Shown piece by piece: positions 53,089 through 62,681 of a stretch of DNA of 64,000 bases. Numbering within the stretch: the first letter of the stretch is position 1; every line of letters starts with the position of its first letter. Below the pieces are notes generated by a model. The model was not told where the DNA came from and made no database searches. It saw nothing but the letters and a program-made list of their open reading frames with translations. The position numbers and the translations under genes are program-made. This DNA is from Arenibacter sp041392165 (lineage in GTDB: Bacteria; Bacteroidota; Bacteroidia; Flavobacteriales; Flavobacteriaceae). The stretch is from the NCBI GenBank assembly GCA_041392165.1, contig JAWKMN010000008.1, positions 87,220 through 151,219 of the forward strand, in the 5' to 3' direction.

Positions 53089-54630
53089 CTATTGATTAAT
53101 GGAATATAGATATTTGTAGTAGTCATCTACCGATTTTTTCCAAGTGAACCTCATCTTTTTGGCGTTGTTCTGAATCTCCTTCCACTTGGGTTTGTCATTT
53201 ACAAAAACATCCAAGGCTTGGTCCAGTGCCAGAATCATATTTTTAATTTTATCATCATAGGTCTTGCCATCAAAACTAAAACCGGTTTTCATATGCTCTA
53301 CCGTATCCCTCAAACCACCTGTATTATGCACCAAACACGGGTTGCCGTTACGCATTGCCAACATTTGGCTAATGCCGCACGGCTCAAATAAACTGGGCAT
53401 GAAATACAGATCGGTCTCCAAATATATGGAATCGATCAAATCCTCAGATTGACCATTGGTGAAAATAAAGTTTTTATGCTCATAGCTCAGTTGACGAAAT
53501 AGGTCCTCATATTCAGGGGCACCCGTACCCAAGAGCATAAAAATCCCATCTACCTTTTTCAGTCGGTTCAACACTTCCACAAACGCTTCGGGCGACCGCT
53601 TAAAAAAATAAAATTTTTGTTCGGTTAAACGGGCTACGCTAGAAACAATGAATTTAGGCTTCTCAGTAACGTACTCCATCACCTTTTCCCCCGTATGCGC
53701 TAGAAAATCGGCCTTATATTTCTTGGATTCCTCCTGTAACCACCTAAATAGGGCCTTAACAATATTCCTGTACAACAATCCTTTTTCGGCTGCCCGAATA
53801 TTTTTGTAGTTGGAGCCGTTAAGGATCCCGAACAGCCTTCCCTGATTGTTTGCTTCCTGTAAATCAATTTCCAAACCTTCGCCCCCAATAAATTCGGGTG
53901 GATTGCTCGGTCTAAGAACATCTTCCTTGTAGGAAGGAGATACGGTATGTACGGCATCCGCCAAGCGGATACCAACGGCCATTAAGTTGATACAATCCTG
54001 GTACCTATAATCCATCAACTTTTTTTCATCTATGGACAAATTGGGAAACCAATTTCCCAAGGAAGAATAATTGTTATAAAACGGCCGTATCCCTTGAATG
54101 GCCAAATTATGAATGGTATAGACATAGCGCATTTTCTTTAAGGCCTCATATTCCGGGTGATAAGTTTTCAAAAACAGGACCAGACTGGAATGCCAATCGT
54201 GCATATGAACAATATCCAATTCCCCAAATGCTCCCACCTTTATTGCCTCGGCCACTGCGGTACAAAAAATGGTAAACTTAATATTATCCGTAAAGAAAGC
54301 TTCTTCAGGATCGTCATGGTATATATGCCCTATCTCCCCGGCGGTAATTTCAGGGTGATGTATTACGTAATGATGTAGATTTACAAACTCCTTTTTTGGG
54401 GGCACTTCGTACAGCTCTGCAACATAGACCATTCCCCGCAGCTTGAGATTAAGATTGGTAATGAAGGTTCCATTTTGATGTAATCTTGAATATGAGGGTA
54501 CTACTACATGCGCCATATCCCCCCTATCGGATATCTGCCGAGGAACATCCCTAACCACATCACCCATACCTCCGGCCTTACACTTTGGAATACCATCATT
54601 CTCTGCAGCCACAAATAGAAAGTTGTTCAT
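53089..54630 (-). CDS. glgA: Glycogen/starch synthase (GT5)
   Basis: A 513-aa glycosyltransferase that elongates alpha-1,4-glucan with ADP-glucose. The N-terminal Rossmann domain has the GT5 motif KAGGMGDVV (KxGG type) near residue 18 and MHDWHSSLVLFLKTYHPE. The C-terminal domain shows SSVARLTEQKFYFF and MPSLFEPCGISQMLAMRNGNPCLVHNTGGLRDTV. No other glycogen genes lie next to it here, so the gene is isolated from a glgBC cluster. No clear promoter was found. Confidence 0.92.
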   Translation of the reverse strand: MNNFLFVAAENDGIPKCKAGGMGDVVRDVPRQISDRGDMAHVVVPSYSRLHQNGTFITNLNLKLRGMVYVAELYEVPPKKEFVNLHHYVIHHPEITAGEIGHIYHDDPEEAFFTDNIKFTIFCTAVAEAIKVGAFGELDIVHMHDWHSSLVLFLKTYHPEYEALKKMRYVYTIHNLAIQGIRPFYNNYSSLGNWFPNLSIDEKKLMDYRYQDCINLMAVGIRLADAVHTVSPSYKEDVLRPSNPPEFIGGEGLEIDLQEANNQGRLFGILNGSNYKNIRAAEKGLLYRNIVKALFRWLQEESKKYKADFLAHTGEKVMEYVTEKPKFIVSSVARLTEQKFYFFKRSPEAFVEVLNRLKKVDGIFMLLGTGAPEYEDLFRQLSYEHKNFIFTNGQSEDLIDSIYLETDLYFMPSLFEPCGISQMLAMRNGNPCLVHNTGGLRDTVEHMKTGFSFDGKTYDDKIKNMILALDQALDVFVNDKPKWKEIQNNAKKMRFTWKKSVDDYYKYLYSINQ

Positions 54631-54729
54631 ATAATCTAGAATTTGGTTATTTATACTGAAGTGATAAAACTAGGATAATATAATTATTTATTTCTGATAT
54701 GCATACAAACCTCCATGATATTTAAAAAA

Positions 54730-54755
54730 AAAGCCATTCCGTTCAGAATGGCTTT
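54730..54755 (-). terminator. eno terminator
   Basis: AAAGCCATTC and GAATGGCTTT form a perfect 10-bp stem with a CGTTCA loop, 20 bp after the eno stop. A run of T follows on the minus strand. Confidence 0.85.
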
Positions 54756-54775
54756 ATATGGGACCTAATAAGATT

Positions 54776-56068
54776 TTATTTTATTTTGAAGGCCTGTACT
54801 CCTGGGTAATAGGCAGTACTTCCCAATTCTTCCTCAATCCTTAACAATTGATTGTATTTTGCCATCCTGTCAGATCTGGAGGCCGATCCTGTTTTAATTT
54901 GACCAGTATTCAAGGCCACTGCCAGATCGGCAATGGTATTATCCTCGGTTTCTCCTGAACGGTGAGACATAACGGAGGTATACCCCGCATTTTTAGCCAT
55001 ATTAACGGCTGCAATGGTTTCCGTTAAGGTCCCTATCTGGTTAACCTTGATCAAGATGGAGTTGGCAATGCCCTCTTTGATCCCTCTGGACAAACGCTCT
55101 ACATTGGTAACAAATAAATCATCGCCCACCAATTGTACATTACCTCCAATTTTATCGGTCAAAGCCTTCCAGCCTTTCCAATCGTTCTCATCCATTCCAT
55201 CCTCGATGGAAATAATTGGATATTTGGCACTTAAATCCGCCAAATATTGGGCCTGCTCCTCAGAGGTTCTGACTACGCCCTTATCCCCTTCAAATTTGGT
55301 ATAATCATATTTTCCGTCTACATAAAATTCTGCAGCGGCACAGTCCAAAGCGATCATTACATCATCCCCTAATTTATATCCTGCTTTTTCTACCGCCTTT
55401 GCAATGGTATCCAATGCATCCTCGGTACCACCCGCTAGATTTGGTGCAAATCCACCTTCATCCCCAACAGCGGTACTTAGTCCCCTATCGTGTAAAACTT
55501 TCTTTAGGTTATGGAATATTTCGGTTCCCATTTGCATGGCGTGCGAAAAATTATTCGCCTTCACCGGCATCACCATAAATTCCTGAAAAGCAATAGGGGC
55601 ATCGGAATGGGAACCTCCATTAATTATATTCATCATCGGTACCGGCAAGGTATTGGCACTAACACCGCCCACATACCTGAATAAAGACAATCCCAATTCA
55701 TTGGCAGCGGCCTTGGCAACAGCAAGGGAAACACCCAAAATGGCATTGGCACCCAATTTTGATTTGTTGGGAGTACCATCCAAATCTATCATGGTCTGAT
55801 CTATCAAATTTTGCTCAAAAACGGACATACCAAGAATCTCCTCTGCAATAACAGTATTTACATTGTTGACCGCCTTTCCTACTCCCTTGCCCATGAAAGT
55901 TTTTCCTCCATCACGAAGCTCTACCGCTTCATGTTCTCCTGTAGAAGCACCTGAAGGAACTGCTGCCCTTCCCAATACTCCATTTTCCGTAATTACATCT
56001 ACCTCCACTGTTGGATTACCTCTTGAATCCAAAATTTGTCGCGCATGAACACTTAGGATAATACTCAT
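54776..56068 (-). CDS. eno: Enolase
   Basis: A 430-aa glycolytic enzyme converting 2-phosphoglycerate to phosphoenolpyruvate. Signatures are VHARQILDSRGNPTVEVDV, ASTGEHEAVELRD, the metal-binding Asp/Glu in ALDCAAAEFY and ISIEDGMDENDW, LVGDDLFVTN, and SHRSGETEDNTIADLAVA. Complete and normal in length. A TATATTTG element and a clear terminator suggest a separate transcription unit from carA. Confidence 0.98.
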   Translation of the reverse strand: MSIILSVHARQILDSRGNPTVEVDVITENGVLGRAAVPSGASTGEHEAVELRDGGKTFMGKGVGKAVNNVNTVIAEEILGMSVFEQNLIDQTMIDLDGTPNKSKLGANAILGVSLAVAKAAANELGLSLFRYVGGVSANTLPVPMMNIINGGSHSDAPIAFQEFMVMPVKANNFSHAMQMGTEIFHNLKKVLHDRGLSTAVGDEGGFAPNLAGGTEDALDTIAKAVEKAGYKLGDDVMIALDCAAAEFYVDGKYDYTKFEGDKGVVRTSEEQAQYLADLSAKYPIISIEDGMDENDWKGWKALTDKIGGNVQLVGDDLFVTNVERLSRGIKEGIANSILIKVNQIGTLTETIAAVNMAKNAGYTSVMSHRSGETEDNTIADLAVALNTGQIKTGSASRSDRMAKYNQLLRIEEELGSTAYYPGVQAFKIK

Positions 56069-56103
56069 ATGTCTACCTTTTATTTTTTAGTTAAATTATT
56101 ATG

Positions 56104-56111
56104 CAAATATA
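56104..56111 (-). promoter_or_regulatory. eno -7 promoter element
   Basis: TATATTTG on the minus strand matches TAnnTTTG, 36 bp before the eno start. A TTG about 22 bp upstream may be the -33. Confidence 0.5.
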
Positions 56112-56188
56112 GCAAAGGATGTGCTTTTAACCCCAATCTTACTGGCTATTATGACCCTTTGATAACAATAAAATAAAACTATAACGTT

Positions 56189-57301
56189 TTAGTTTGCCGT
56201 AGCTTGAATCATTTCAAAAAACTGGTCGAACAGATAATCCGCATCATGTGGTCCTGGATTCGCTTCCGGGTGGTATTGAACGGAAAACACATTCTTCCCT
56301 TTCATTTTAATTCCGGCTACCGTATTGTCATTTAGGTGCAAATGGGTTATTTCCAAATCGGGATTTGCTTCGGTCTCTTCCCTATTAATGGCAAATCCAT
56401 GATTCTGGGAAGTAATTTCCCCCTTTCCCGTAACCAAATTCATTACAGGATGGTTTATGCCCCTATGCCCGTTGTGCATTTTATAGGTAGATACCCCATT
56501 GGCCAGGGCCAACACTTGGTGTCCAAGACATATCCCGAACAACGGTTTATTGGACTTTATCATCTCCTTGGCGGACGCTATTGCCTCGTGCAATGGATCC
56601 GGATCCCCAGGGCCATTGGAAATAAAATAGCCATCAGGGTTCCAAGCGCTCATTTCCTCAAAAGTGGCGTTGTAAGGAAAAACCTTTATATAAGCATCCC
56701 TTTTGGCCAAATTTCTAAGAATATTTTTCTTAATTCCTATATCAAGGGCGGATACTTTATATGTTGCCCCCTTGTCCCCGTAATAATAAGGTTCTTTGGT
56801 AGACACTTTGGAAGAAAGCTCCAAACCTTCCATGCTTGGCACCTCTGACAATTTCTTTTTTAGTTCCTCCACATTATCCACATCCGTCGATATTACAGCA
56901 TTCATCGCACCATTATCGCGGATGTAGCCTACCAGGGCCCTGGTATCTACATCTGAAATGGCCAACAGCTTATTCCTATCCAAAAATTCCTGTAAACTTA
57001 GGTCGGCATTCGGTCTGGAATAATTGTAACTAAAATTTTTACAGACCAAACCTGATATCTTTACCGAATCAGATTCAATTTCCTCATTGTTTGCCCCATA
57101 GTTCCCTATATGGGCATTGGTAGTTACCAAGATTTGTCCAAAATAGGACGGATCCGTGAATATCTCTTGATAACCGGTCATCCCGGTGTTAAAACAAGCC
57201 TCTCCAAAGGCAGTTCCTTCCTTGTCTCCTACAGCTTTACCGTGAAAAATGGTCCCATCGGCAAGCAATAATATTGCTTTTTTTCTTGTTTGATACTTCA
57301 T
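56189..57301 (-). CDS. carA: Carbamoyl-phosphate synthase small subunit
   Basis: A 370-aa glutaminase subunit that feeds ammonia to CarB for arginine and pyrimidine synthesis. The N-terminal half has GTAFGEACFNTGMTGYQEIFTDPSYFGQIL. The class I amidotransferase domain has SNGPGDPDPL, the nucleophile Cys in LFGICLGHQVLALA, TSQNHGFA and the His-x-Glu of QYHPEANPGPHD. carB is not in this window. The gene sits between rplQ and eno, and a terminator separates it from rplQ. Confidence 0.97.
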   Translation of the reverse strand: MKYQTRKKAILLLADGTIFHGKAVGDKEGTAFGEACFNTGMTGYQEIFTDPSYFGQILVTTNAHIGNYGANNEEIESDSVKISGLVCKNFSYNYSRPNADLSLQEFLDRNKLLAISDVDTRALVGYIRDNGAMNAVISTDVDNVEELKKKLSEVPSMEGLELSSKVSTKEPYYYGDKGATYKVSALDIGIKKNILRNLAKRDAYIKVFPYNATFEEMSAWNPDGYFISNGPGDPDPLHEAIASAKEMIKSNKPLFGICLGHQVLALANGVSTYKMHNGHRGINHPVMNLVTGKGEITSQNHGFAINREETEANPDLEITHLHLNDNTVAGIKMKGKNVFSVQYHPEANPGPHDADYLFDQFFEMIQATAN

Positions 57302-57342
57302 TTCTTGGCGTTACAATTTTTCGTTTTGCAAAATAACACAAA

Positions 57343-57372
57343 AAAAGGATAAGCTTTTAGGCTTATCCTTTT
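57343..57372 (-). terminator. Terminator of the ribosomal operon after rplQ
   Basis: AAAAGGATAAGC and GCTTATCCTTTT form a perfect 12-bp stem with a TTTTAG loop, 27 bp past the rplQ stop, with a T-run beyond on the minus strand. Confidence 0.85.
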
Positions 57373-57398
57373 ACAATTATTAATATTTAATAACAATT

Positions 57399-57953
57399 TT
57401 ACTCTTGGGCATCATCTGCTTTTTTTTCTGCTTTTGGCTCTTCTACTTTTGGTTCTTCTGCCTTTGCACTTTCCACTTTTGCCGTTTCTTCTACAACAGC
57501 AGTATCTTCAGCTTTTTTGCTTCTACCCCTTCTTGTACTCTTTTGTTTTTTAGGCTTCCCGGCATTATAGACTTCATTAAAATCTACAAGCTCTATCATT
57601 GCCATATCCGCATTATCCCCAAGACGGTTACCTAATTTGATAATTCTGGTATATCCTCCCGGTCTGTCGGCTACCTTTTCAGCAACACTGCCAAAAAGCT
57701 CGGTAACGGCATATTTGTCGCGAAGGCTTTTAAAGACAATACGCCTATTGTGGGTGCCCTTTTCAACCGTTTGATTATTCTCTGTTTTTGATTTGGTAAT
57801 CAATGGCTCCACAAACTGCTTCAACGCTTTTGCCTTTGCAACAGTGGTATTGATTCTTTTGTGCTCAATTAACGAACAGGCCATGTTTGCCAACATAGAT
57901 TTTCTATGGGCCGCCTTTCTTCCTAAATGATTAACTTTTTTACCGTGTCTCAT
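57399..57953 (-). CDS. rplQ: 50S ribosomal protein L17
   Basis: 184 aa. The core (residues 1-115) has MRHGKKVNHLGRKAAHRKSMLANMACSLIEHKRI and RPGGYTRIIKLGNRLGDNADMAMIELV. A low-complexity tail of about 55 residues, rich in Lys, Glu and Ala, follows. Such extensions are common in Bacteroidota L17. It is the last gene of the operon. Confidence 0.97.
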   Translation of the reverse strand: MRHGKKVNHLGRKAAHRKSMLANMACSLIEHKRINTTVAKAKALKQFVEPLITKSKTENNQTVEKGTHNRRIVFKSLRDKYAVTELFGSVAEKVADRPGGYTRIIKLGNRLGDNADMAMIELVDFNEVYNAGKPKKQKSTRRGRSKKAEDTAVVEETAKVESAKAEEPKVEEPKAEKKADDAQE

Positions 57954-58009
57954 TGTTCTTTTCTATAGTCTTTCCTGGTTTTGTTGTTTCAATCCCTTTG
58001 AAAGCTCAA

Positions 58010-59002
58010 TTAATCTTTATCCAATTTATATTTTGACAAATCCATTCCAAAGCTCAACCCTTTGTTGATAACCAATTCTTCCAGTTCGGTCAAGGATTTT
58101 TTACCGAAGTTTCTAAACTTCATCAAATCGTTCTTGTTAAAAGAAACCAGATCCCCAAGTGTATCAACTTCTGCAGCTTTCAAACAGTTTAAAGCCCTCA
58201 CAGAAAGATCCATATCTACCAATTTAGTCTTCAACAACTGTCGCATATGCAAAGATTCCTCATCATAGGTCTCTGTCTGCGCAATCTCATCCGCCTCTAA
58301 GGTAATACGCTCATCGGAAAACAACATGAAATGGTGAATCAACACCTTTGCACCTTCGGTAAGTGCCTCCTTTGGATGGATTGAACCATCGGTTGCAATT
58401 TCAAAAACCAACTTCTCATAATCGGTCTTCTGCTCTACACGAAAGTTTTCTATGCTGTACTTTACATTCTTAATAGGGGTAAAAATAGAGTCTACAGCTA
58501 TGGTACCCAATGGTGCATTGGATTTTTTATTCTCCTCGGCAGGCACATATCCCCTTCCCTTATCTATGGTAATCTCCATGTTGATATTCACCTTGGGATC
58601 CATGTTACAAATAACCAAATCCGGGTTCAATACCTGATATCCAGAAATAAATTTTTGAAAATCACCTGCAGTCATTTGTTCCTTTCCGCTAACAGAGATA
58701 GATACTGTCTCACTATCCACATCGTCTATCTGTCTTTTGAAACGAACTTGTTTAAGATTTAGAATGATTTCGGTAACATCTTCCACAACACCGGAAATTA
58801 CAGAGAACTCATGTTCTACCTTATCAATTCTAACAGAAGTGATAGCAAAACCTTCCAAGGACGAAAGCAAAACTCTTCTTAACGCGTTCCCTACAGTTAG
58901 GCCATAACCTGGTTCCAATGGACGAAATTCGAATTTGCCTTCGAAATCGGAGGAATCAATCATTATAACTTTATCGGGCTTCTGAAAATTTAATAATGCC
59001 AT
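58010..59002 (-). CDS. rpoA: DNA-directed RNA polymerase alpha subunit
   Basis: A 330-aa subunit. The N-terminal assembly domain has RPLEPGYGLTVGNALRRVLLSSLEG, and the C-terminal domain has LDMDLSVRALNCLKAAEVDTLGDLV and FGKKSLTELEELV-type helices (alpha-CTD, DNA/activator contact). Normal in length for Bacteroidota. It is located between rpsD and rplQ, as usual. Confidence 0.98.
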   Translation of the reverse strand: MALLNFQKPDKVIMIDSSDFEGKFEFRPLEPGYGLTVGNALRRVLLSSLEGFAITSVRIDKVEHEFSVISGVVEDVTEIILNLKQVRFKRQIDDVDSETVSISVSGKEQMTAGDFQKFISGYQVLNPDLVICNMDPKVNINMEITIDKGRGYVPAEENKKSNAPLGTIAVDSIFTPIKNVKYSIENFRVEQKTDYEKLVFEIATDGSIHPKEALTEGAKVLIHHFMLFSDERITLEADEIAQTETYDEESLHMRQLLKTKLVDMDLSVRALNCLKAAEVDTLGDLVSFNKNDLMKFRNFGKKSLTELEELVINKGLSFGMDLSKYKLDKD

Positions 59003-59020
59003 AATTGGATCAGTGTTGTT

Positions 59021-59626
59021 TTATTTAGAGTATAACTCGACTATTAATTGTTCTTTGATATTCTCTGGAATTTGGATTCTTTCCGGAACGGAAACAAAAT
59101 TACCTTCCTTTTTTTCAGAATTCCAAGTGATCCACTCGTATACACTGCTATTTGCAGAAAGAGCATCATCTATCGCTTTAAGAGATTTTGATTTCTCCCT
59201 AACACCAACCACATCACCGGGTTTCAGAGTATAGGATGGAATGTTCACCAACTCTCCGTTTACCGTAATATGTCTATGTGAGACCAATTGTCTTGCTCCG
59301 CTTCTAGAAGGGGAAATGCCCATTCTGTACACCACGTTGTCCAGACGGGATTCACACAATTGAAGTAACACCTCACCGGTTACCCCTTTACTTCTATTGG
59401 CTTTCGCAAATATGTTTCGGAATTGTTTTTCCAAAATACCGTAAGTGTATTTTGCTTTTTGCTTTTCCATTAACTGGATAGCATATTCAGACTTTTTACC
59501 ACGACGTCTGTTACTACCGTGTTGTCCCGGAGGATAATTTCTTTTCTCAAAAGCTTTATCATCTCCGAAAATCGCTTCACCGAATTTACGGGCGATCTTT
59601 GTTTTTGGTCCTGTATATCTTGCCAT
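59021..59626 (-). CDS. rpsD: 30S ribosomal protein S4
   Basis: A 201-aa primary 16S rRNA-binding protein. MARYTGPKTKIARKFGEAIFG, the GQHGSNRRRGKKSEYAIQL segment and the S4 RNA-binding domain (LCESRLDNVVYRMGISPSRSGARQLVSHRHITVNG) are present. It lies 18 bp upstream of rpoA in the operon. Confidence 0.98.
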   Translation of the reverse strand: MARYTGPKTKIARKFGEAIFGDDKAFEKRNYPPGQHGSNRRRGKKSEYAIQLMEKQKAKYTYGILEKQFRNIFAKANRSKGVTGEVLLQLCESRLDNVVYRMGISPSRSGARQLVSHRHITVNGELVNIPSYTLKPGDVVGVREKSKSLKAIDDALSANSSVYEWITWNSEKKEGNFVSVPERIQIPENIKEQLIVELYSK

Positions 59627-59729
59627 TTTCTTTTAATTTGGAAACGTGATCATGAATTAAGGCTTATCCTTCGATAATCGTAACTACATCTCCTTGAAAC
59701 ACCCCTAAGGGCAATTGATTACTATTAAT

Positions 59730-60122
59730 TTATACTCTTCTTCTTTTTGGAGGTCTACATCCGTTGTGCGGTATTGGGGTTATATCGATAATTTCAGTAA
59801 CCTCAATACCTGAGTTATGAATGGAACGAATAGCAGATTCCCTACCGTTACCCGGTCCTTTTACATAAACCTTAACTTTTCTTAAACCAGCTTCATGGGC
59901 CACTTTAGCACAATCCTCGGAAGCTATCTGAGCTGCATAAGGAGTGTTCTTTTTTGAACCTCTGAAACCCATCTTACCTGCCGAAGACCAAGAAATTACA
60001 TCACCCTTCTTGTTGGTTAAAGAAATAATAATATTATTAAAAGAAGCAGTAACATGGGCTTCGCCCACAGACTCTACTATAACTTTACGCTTCTTTGCCG
60101 CTTTTGCATTTGCCTTTGCCAT
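59730..60122 (-). CDS. rpsK: 30S ribosomal protein S11
   Basis: A 130-aa platform protein. A lysine/alanine-rich N-terminus precedes the core ASFNNIIISLTNKKGDVISWSSAGKMGFRGSKKNTPYAAQ, and the end carries VTEIIDITPIPHNGCRPPKRRRV, the classic S11 tail. It lies 13 bp after rpsM and about 100 bp before rpsD in the operon. Confidence 0.98.
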   Translation of the reverse strand: MAKANAKAAKKRKVIVESVGEAHVTASFNNIIISLTNKKGDVISWSSAGKMGFRGSKKNTPYAAQIASEDCAKVAHEAGLRKVKVYVKGPGNGRESAIRSIHNSGIEVTEIIDITPIPHNGCRPPKRRRV

Positions 60123-60135
60123 AATATCCTAATTA

Positions 60136-60510
60136 TTATTTAGTTGCTTTCTTTTTGTTGGCAACTGTTTTTCTCTTCCCTTTTCTTGTCCTAGAGTTGT
60201 TTTTGGTACGCTGGCCCCTTAAAGGCAGGCCGGATCTATGGCGAATACCCCTATAACAACCTATATCCATTAAACGCTTTATGTTTAATTGGTTTTCGGA
60301 ACGCAATTCCCCTTCAATCGTCAAGGAAGAAACTGCCTCACGAATACGACCAATCTCGTCATCGTTCCAATCGGATACTTTGGTATCCTCACTTACTTGG
60401 GCGGTAGATAAAATCTCCTTTGCCCTACTTTTCCCTATACCAAAGATATAGGTCAGGGCTATTACCCCTCTTTTCTGTTTTGGTATATCTACACCTGCAA
60501 TTCTTGCCAT
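60136..60510 (-). CDS. rpsM: 30S ribosomal protein S13
   Basis: A 124-aa head protein contacting tRNA. MARIAGVDIPKQKRGVIALTYIFGIG at the start and DIGCYRGIRHRSGLPLRGQRTKNNSRTRKG near the end are diagnostic. It lies immediately after rpmJ (2 bp between), with rpsK next. Confidence 0.98.
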   Translation of the reverse strand: MARIAGVDIPKQKRGVIALTYIFGIGKSRAKEILSTAQVSEDTKVSDWNDDEIGRIREAVSSLTIEGELRSENQLNIKRLMDIGCYRGIRHRSGLPLRGQRTKNNSRTRKGKRKTVANKKKATK

Positions 60511-60512
60511 AA

Positions 60513-60629
60513 TTACCCTTGTCTTTGTTTAAATCTAGGATTCTTTTTATTAATTACGTACAATCTGCCTTTTCTACGCACAATCTTGCACTCGGCACTT
60601 CTTTTCTTTATTGATGCTCTAACTTTCAT
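60513..60629 (-). CDS. rpmJ: 50S ribosomal protein L36
   Basis: A 38-aa ribosomal protein translated from ATG 60629 to the TAA at 60515-60513. It begins MKVRASIKKRSAECKIVRR and ends KNPRFKQRQG. The second half of the usual zinc motif is replaced (no C-X-H end), so it is the Cys-poor C- form often seen in Bacteroidota. It lies 9 bp downstream of infA. Confidence 0.95.
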   Translation of the reverse strand: MKVRASIKKRSAECKIVRRKGRLYVINKKNPRFKQRQG

Positions 60630-60638
60630 CCTATTTGC

Positions 60639-60854
60639 TTAATATCTATATGTAATTCTCGCTTTACTTAAATCGTAAGGGCTCATTTCGAGCTTAACCT
60701 TATCCCCTGGAAGCAACTTTATATAATGCATACGCATTTTTCCAGAGATATGCGCCGTTACCACATGACCGTTTTCCAACTCCACGCGAAACATGGCATT
60801 TGACAATGCCTCAATTATGCTTCCATCTTGCTCTATTGCCGATTGTTTAGCCAT
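60639..60854 (-). CDS. infA: Translation initiation factor IF-1
   Basis: A 71-aa OB-fold factor: MAKQSAIEQDGSIIEALSNAMFRVELENGH and GKMRMHYIKLLPGDKVKLEMSPYDLSKARITYR are the typical blocks. It binds the ribosomal A site during initiation. It lies 3 bp after secY, so translation is likely coupled. Confidence 0.98.
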   Translation of the reverse strand: MAKQSAIEQDGSIIEALSNAMFRVELENGHVVTAHISGKMRMHYIKLLPGDKVKLEMSPYDLSKARITYRY

Positions 60855-60857
60855 AAT

Positions 60858-62201
60858 CTATGCTACCTTTCTGTTTTTACCTGATTTCATCAACCCATCA
60901 TAATGCCTGTTCAACAAATAAGACTTTACCTGTTGCACTGTATCGATCGCCACACCAACCATGATCAGCAATGAGGTTCCTCCGTAAAACAATGCCCAAC
61001 CTGCCTGTACATCCATAATCTTAACGATTACCGCGGGCAAAACTGCCAACAGAGCAAGGAATATCGATCCGGGCAATGTAATCAATGACATAATCTTATC
61101 CAAATAATCCCCGGTTTCCTTTCCAGGTCTAATTCCTGGAATAAATCCACCGCTCCTTTTAAGATCATCGGCCATTTTATTGGTAGGTACCGTAATGGCT
61201 GTATAAAAATAAGTAAATACAATAATCAAAAACCCGAACAAAAGATTGTACGCCAATCCAAATATATCCTGGAACTGGACTTCCATCCATTGTCCTACAG
61301 CGGTATTATTAAATGTCTTGCCCAACAATCCGGGTGCAAACATAATGGCTTGCGCAAATATAATGGGCATTACCCCGGAAGCATTCAGCTTTAAGGGAAT
61401 ATACTGCCTGGACCCCATGATGTTCTTTTCATAACCTCCGGAAGCTGTCCTTCTCGCATACTGAACAGGAATCTGACGTGTGGCCATTACCAACAACACA
61501 CATAACAATATTACCACAAACCAGATAATGACCTCAATAAGCATGAACATTAACCCTCCGTTGTTATTCGCTGTCCTGGAAATAAATTCCTGTACAAAAT
61601 TCTGCGGCATGGTGGCAATGATCCCGATCATGATCAGCAGGGATATACCATTTCCGATACCTTTATCGGTAATTTTTTCTCCCAGCCACATGGCAAAGAT
61701 TGTTCCCGCAACCAAAATTATTACGGAAGGAACCACAAAATCAAGTCCCTTTCCAAAAACAAAGGCACTATCAGGAACACCCAAAGCCCCTAAGCTGTAC
61801 AAATAGGCAGGAGCTTGAACAATACATATACCAATGGTAAGCCATCTGGTAATTTGATTGATCGTCTTTCTTCCGCTCTCACCTTCCTTTTGCAATTTTT
61901 GAAGATAAGGAATGGCTATACCCATTAACTGTACCACAATGGAGGCAGATATATAGGGCATGATCCCCAAGGCAAAAACCGAGGCATTGGACAATGCTCC
62001 TCCGGTGAAAGCATTTAAAATTCCCAAAATACCACTATCCGTACTGGATGCCAAAGCGCCCAACTGGGTAGAATCAATACCTGGAAGAACCACCTGCGCA
62101 CCAAAACGATACACTAAAAGCAAACCAAGGGTAACGATTATTCTACCCTTTAGTTCTTCTATCTTCCAAATATTTGATAATGTCTCGAAAAATTTCTTCA
62201 T
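60858..62201 (-). CDS. secY: Preprotein translocase subunit SecY
   Basis: A 447-aa channel protein with ten hydrophobic segments. Signatures are VTLGLLLVYRFGAQVVLPGID at the first helix, the plug region after it, and the loop RRTASGGYEKNIMGSRQYIPLKLNASGVMPIIFA. It lies between rplO and infA. It forms the secretion pore with SecE/SecG encoded elsewhere. Confidence 0.98.
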   Translation of the reverse strand: MKKFFETLSNIWKIEELKGRIIVTLGLLLVYRFGAQVVLPGIDSTQLGALASSTDSGILGILNAFTGGALSNASVFALGIMPYISASIVVQLMGIAIPYLQKLQKEGESGRKTINQITRWLTIGICIVQAPAYLYSLGALGVPDSAFVFGKGLDFVVPSVIILVAGTIFAMWLGEKITDKGIGNGISLLIMIGIIATMPQNFVQEFISRTANNNGGLMFMLIEVIIWFVVILLCVLLVMATRQIPVQYARRTASGGYEKNIMGSRQYIPLKLNASGVMPIIFAQAIMFAPGLLGKTFNNTAVGQWMEVQFQDIFGLAYNLLFGFLIIVFTYFYTAITVPTNKMADDLKRSGGFIPGIRPGKETGDYLDKIMSLITLPGSIFLALLAVLPAVIVKIMDVQAGWALFYGGTSLLIMVGVAIDTVQQVKSYLLNRHYDGLMKSGKNRKVA

Positions 62202-62213
62202 AGTATTCTTTGC

Positions 62214-62666
62214 TTATAAACTTATAGCTTCACCACCGGCAGCCTCAATTGCAGCCTTTGCGGTAGCTGTAAATTTATGTACGGAAACTTTAAGGGAAGC
62301 CTTTAGCTCTCCATTGCCAAGAATTTTGACCAAATCATTTTTACCGACCAATCCATTCTCTACAAGGATATCCAAAGTAACGGTTTCCTTAATGGCACCC
62401 TTATCTACCAATTCCTGTAATTTTTCAAGATTGATCCCAGCGTAATCCTTTCTATTGACATTCTTAAAACCAAATTTTGGCACACGTCTCTGTAGTGGCA
62501 TTTGCCCCCCTTCGAAACCAATCTTCTTAGAATAACCAGATCTGGATTTAGCTCCCTTATGCCCTCTGGTAGCAGTACCTCCCTTTCCGGAACCCTGACC
62601 TCTACCTACGACTTTACCGGCTCTTTGTACAGCACCATCCGCTGGTTTTAAATTACTTAAATTCAT
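62214..62666 (-). CDS. rplO: 50S ribosomal protein L15
   Basis: 150 aa. MNLSNLKPADGAVQRAGKVVGRGQGSGKGGTATRGHKGAKSRSGYSKKIGFEGGQMPLQRRVPKFGF is the glycine- and lysine-rich N-terminal L15 core, and the C-terminal alpha/beta domain ends in AAIEAAGGEAISL. It follows rpmD by 15 bp. Confidence 0.98.
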   Translation of the reverse strand: MNLSNLKPADGAVQRAGKVVGRGQGSGKGGTATRGHKGAKSRSGYSKKIGFEGGQMPLQRRVPKFGFKNVNRKDYAGINLEKLQELVDKGAIKETVTLDILVENGLVGKNDLVKILGNGELKASLKVSVHKFTATAKAAIEAAGGEAISL

Positions 62667-62681
62667 AACACTAAAATTGTA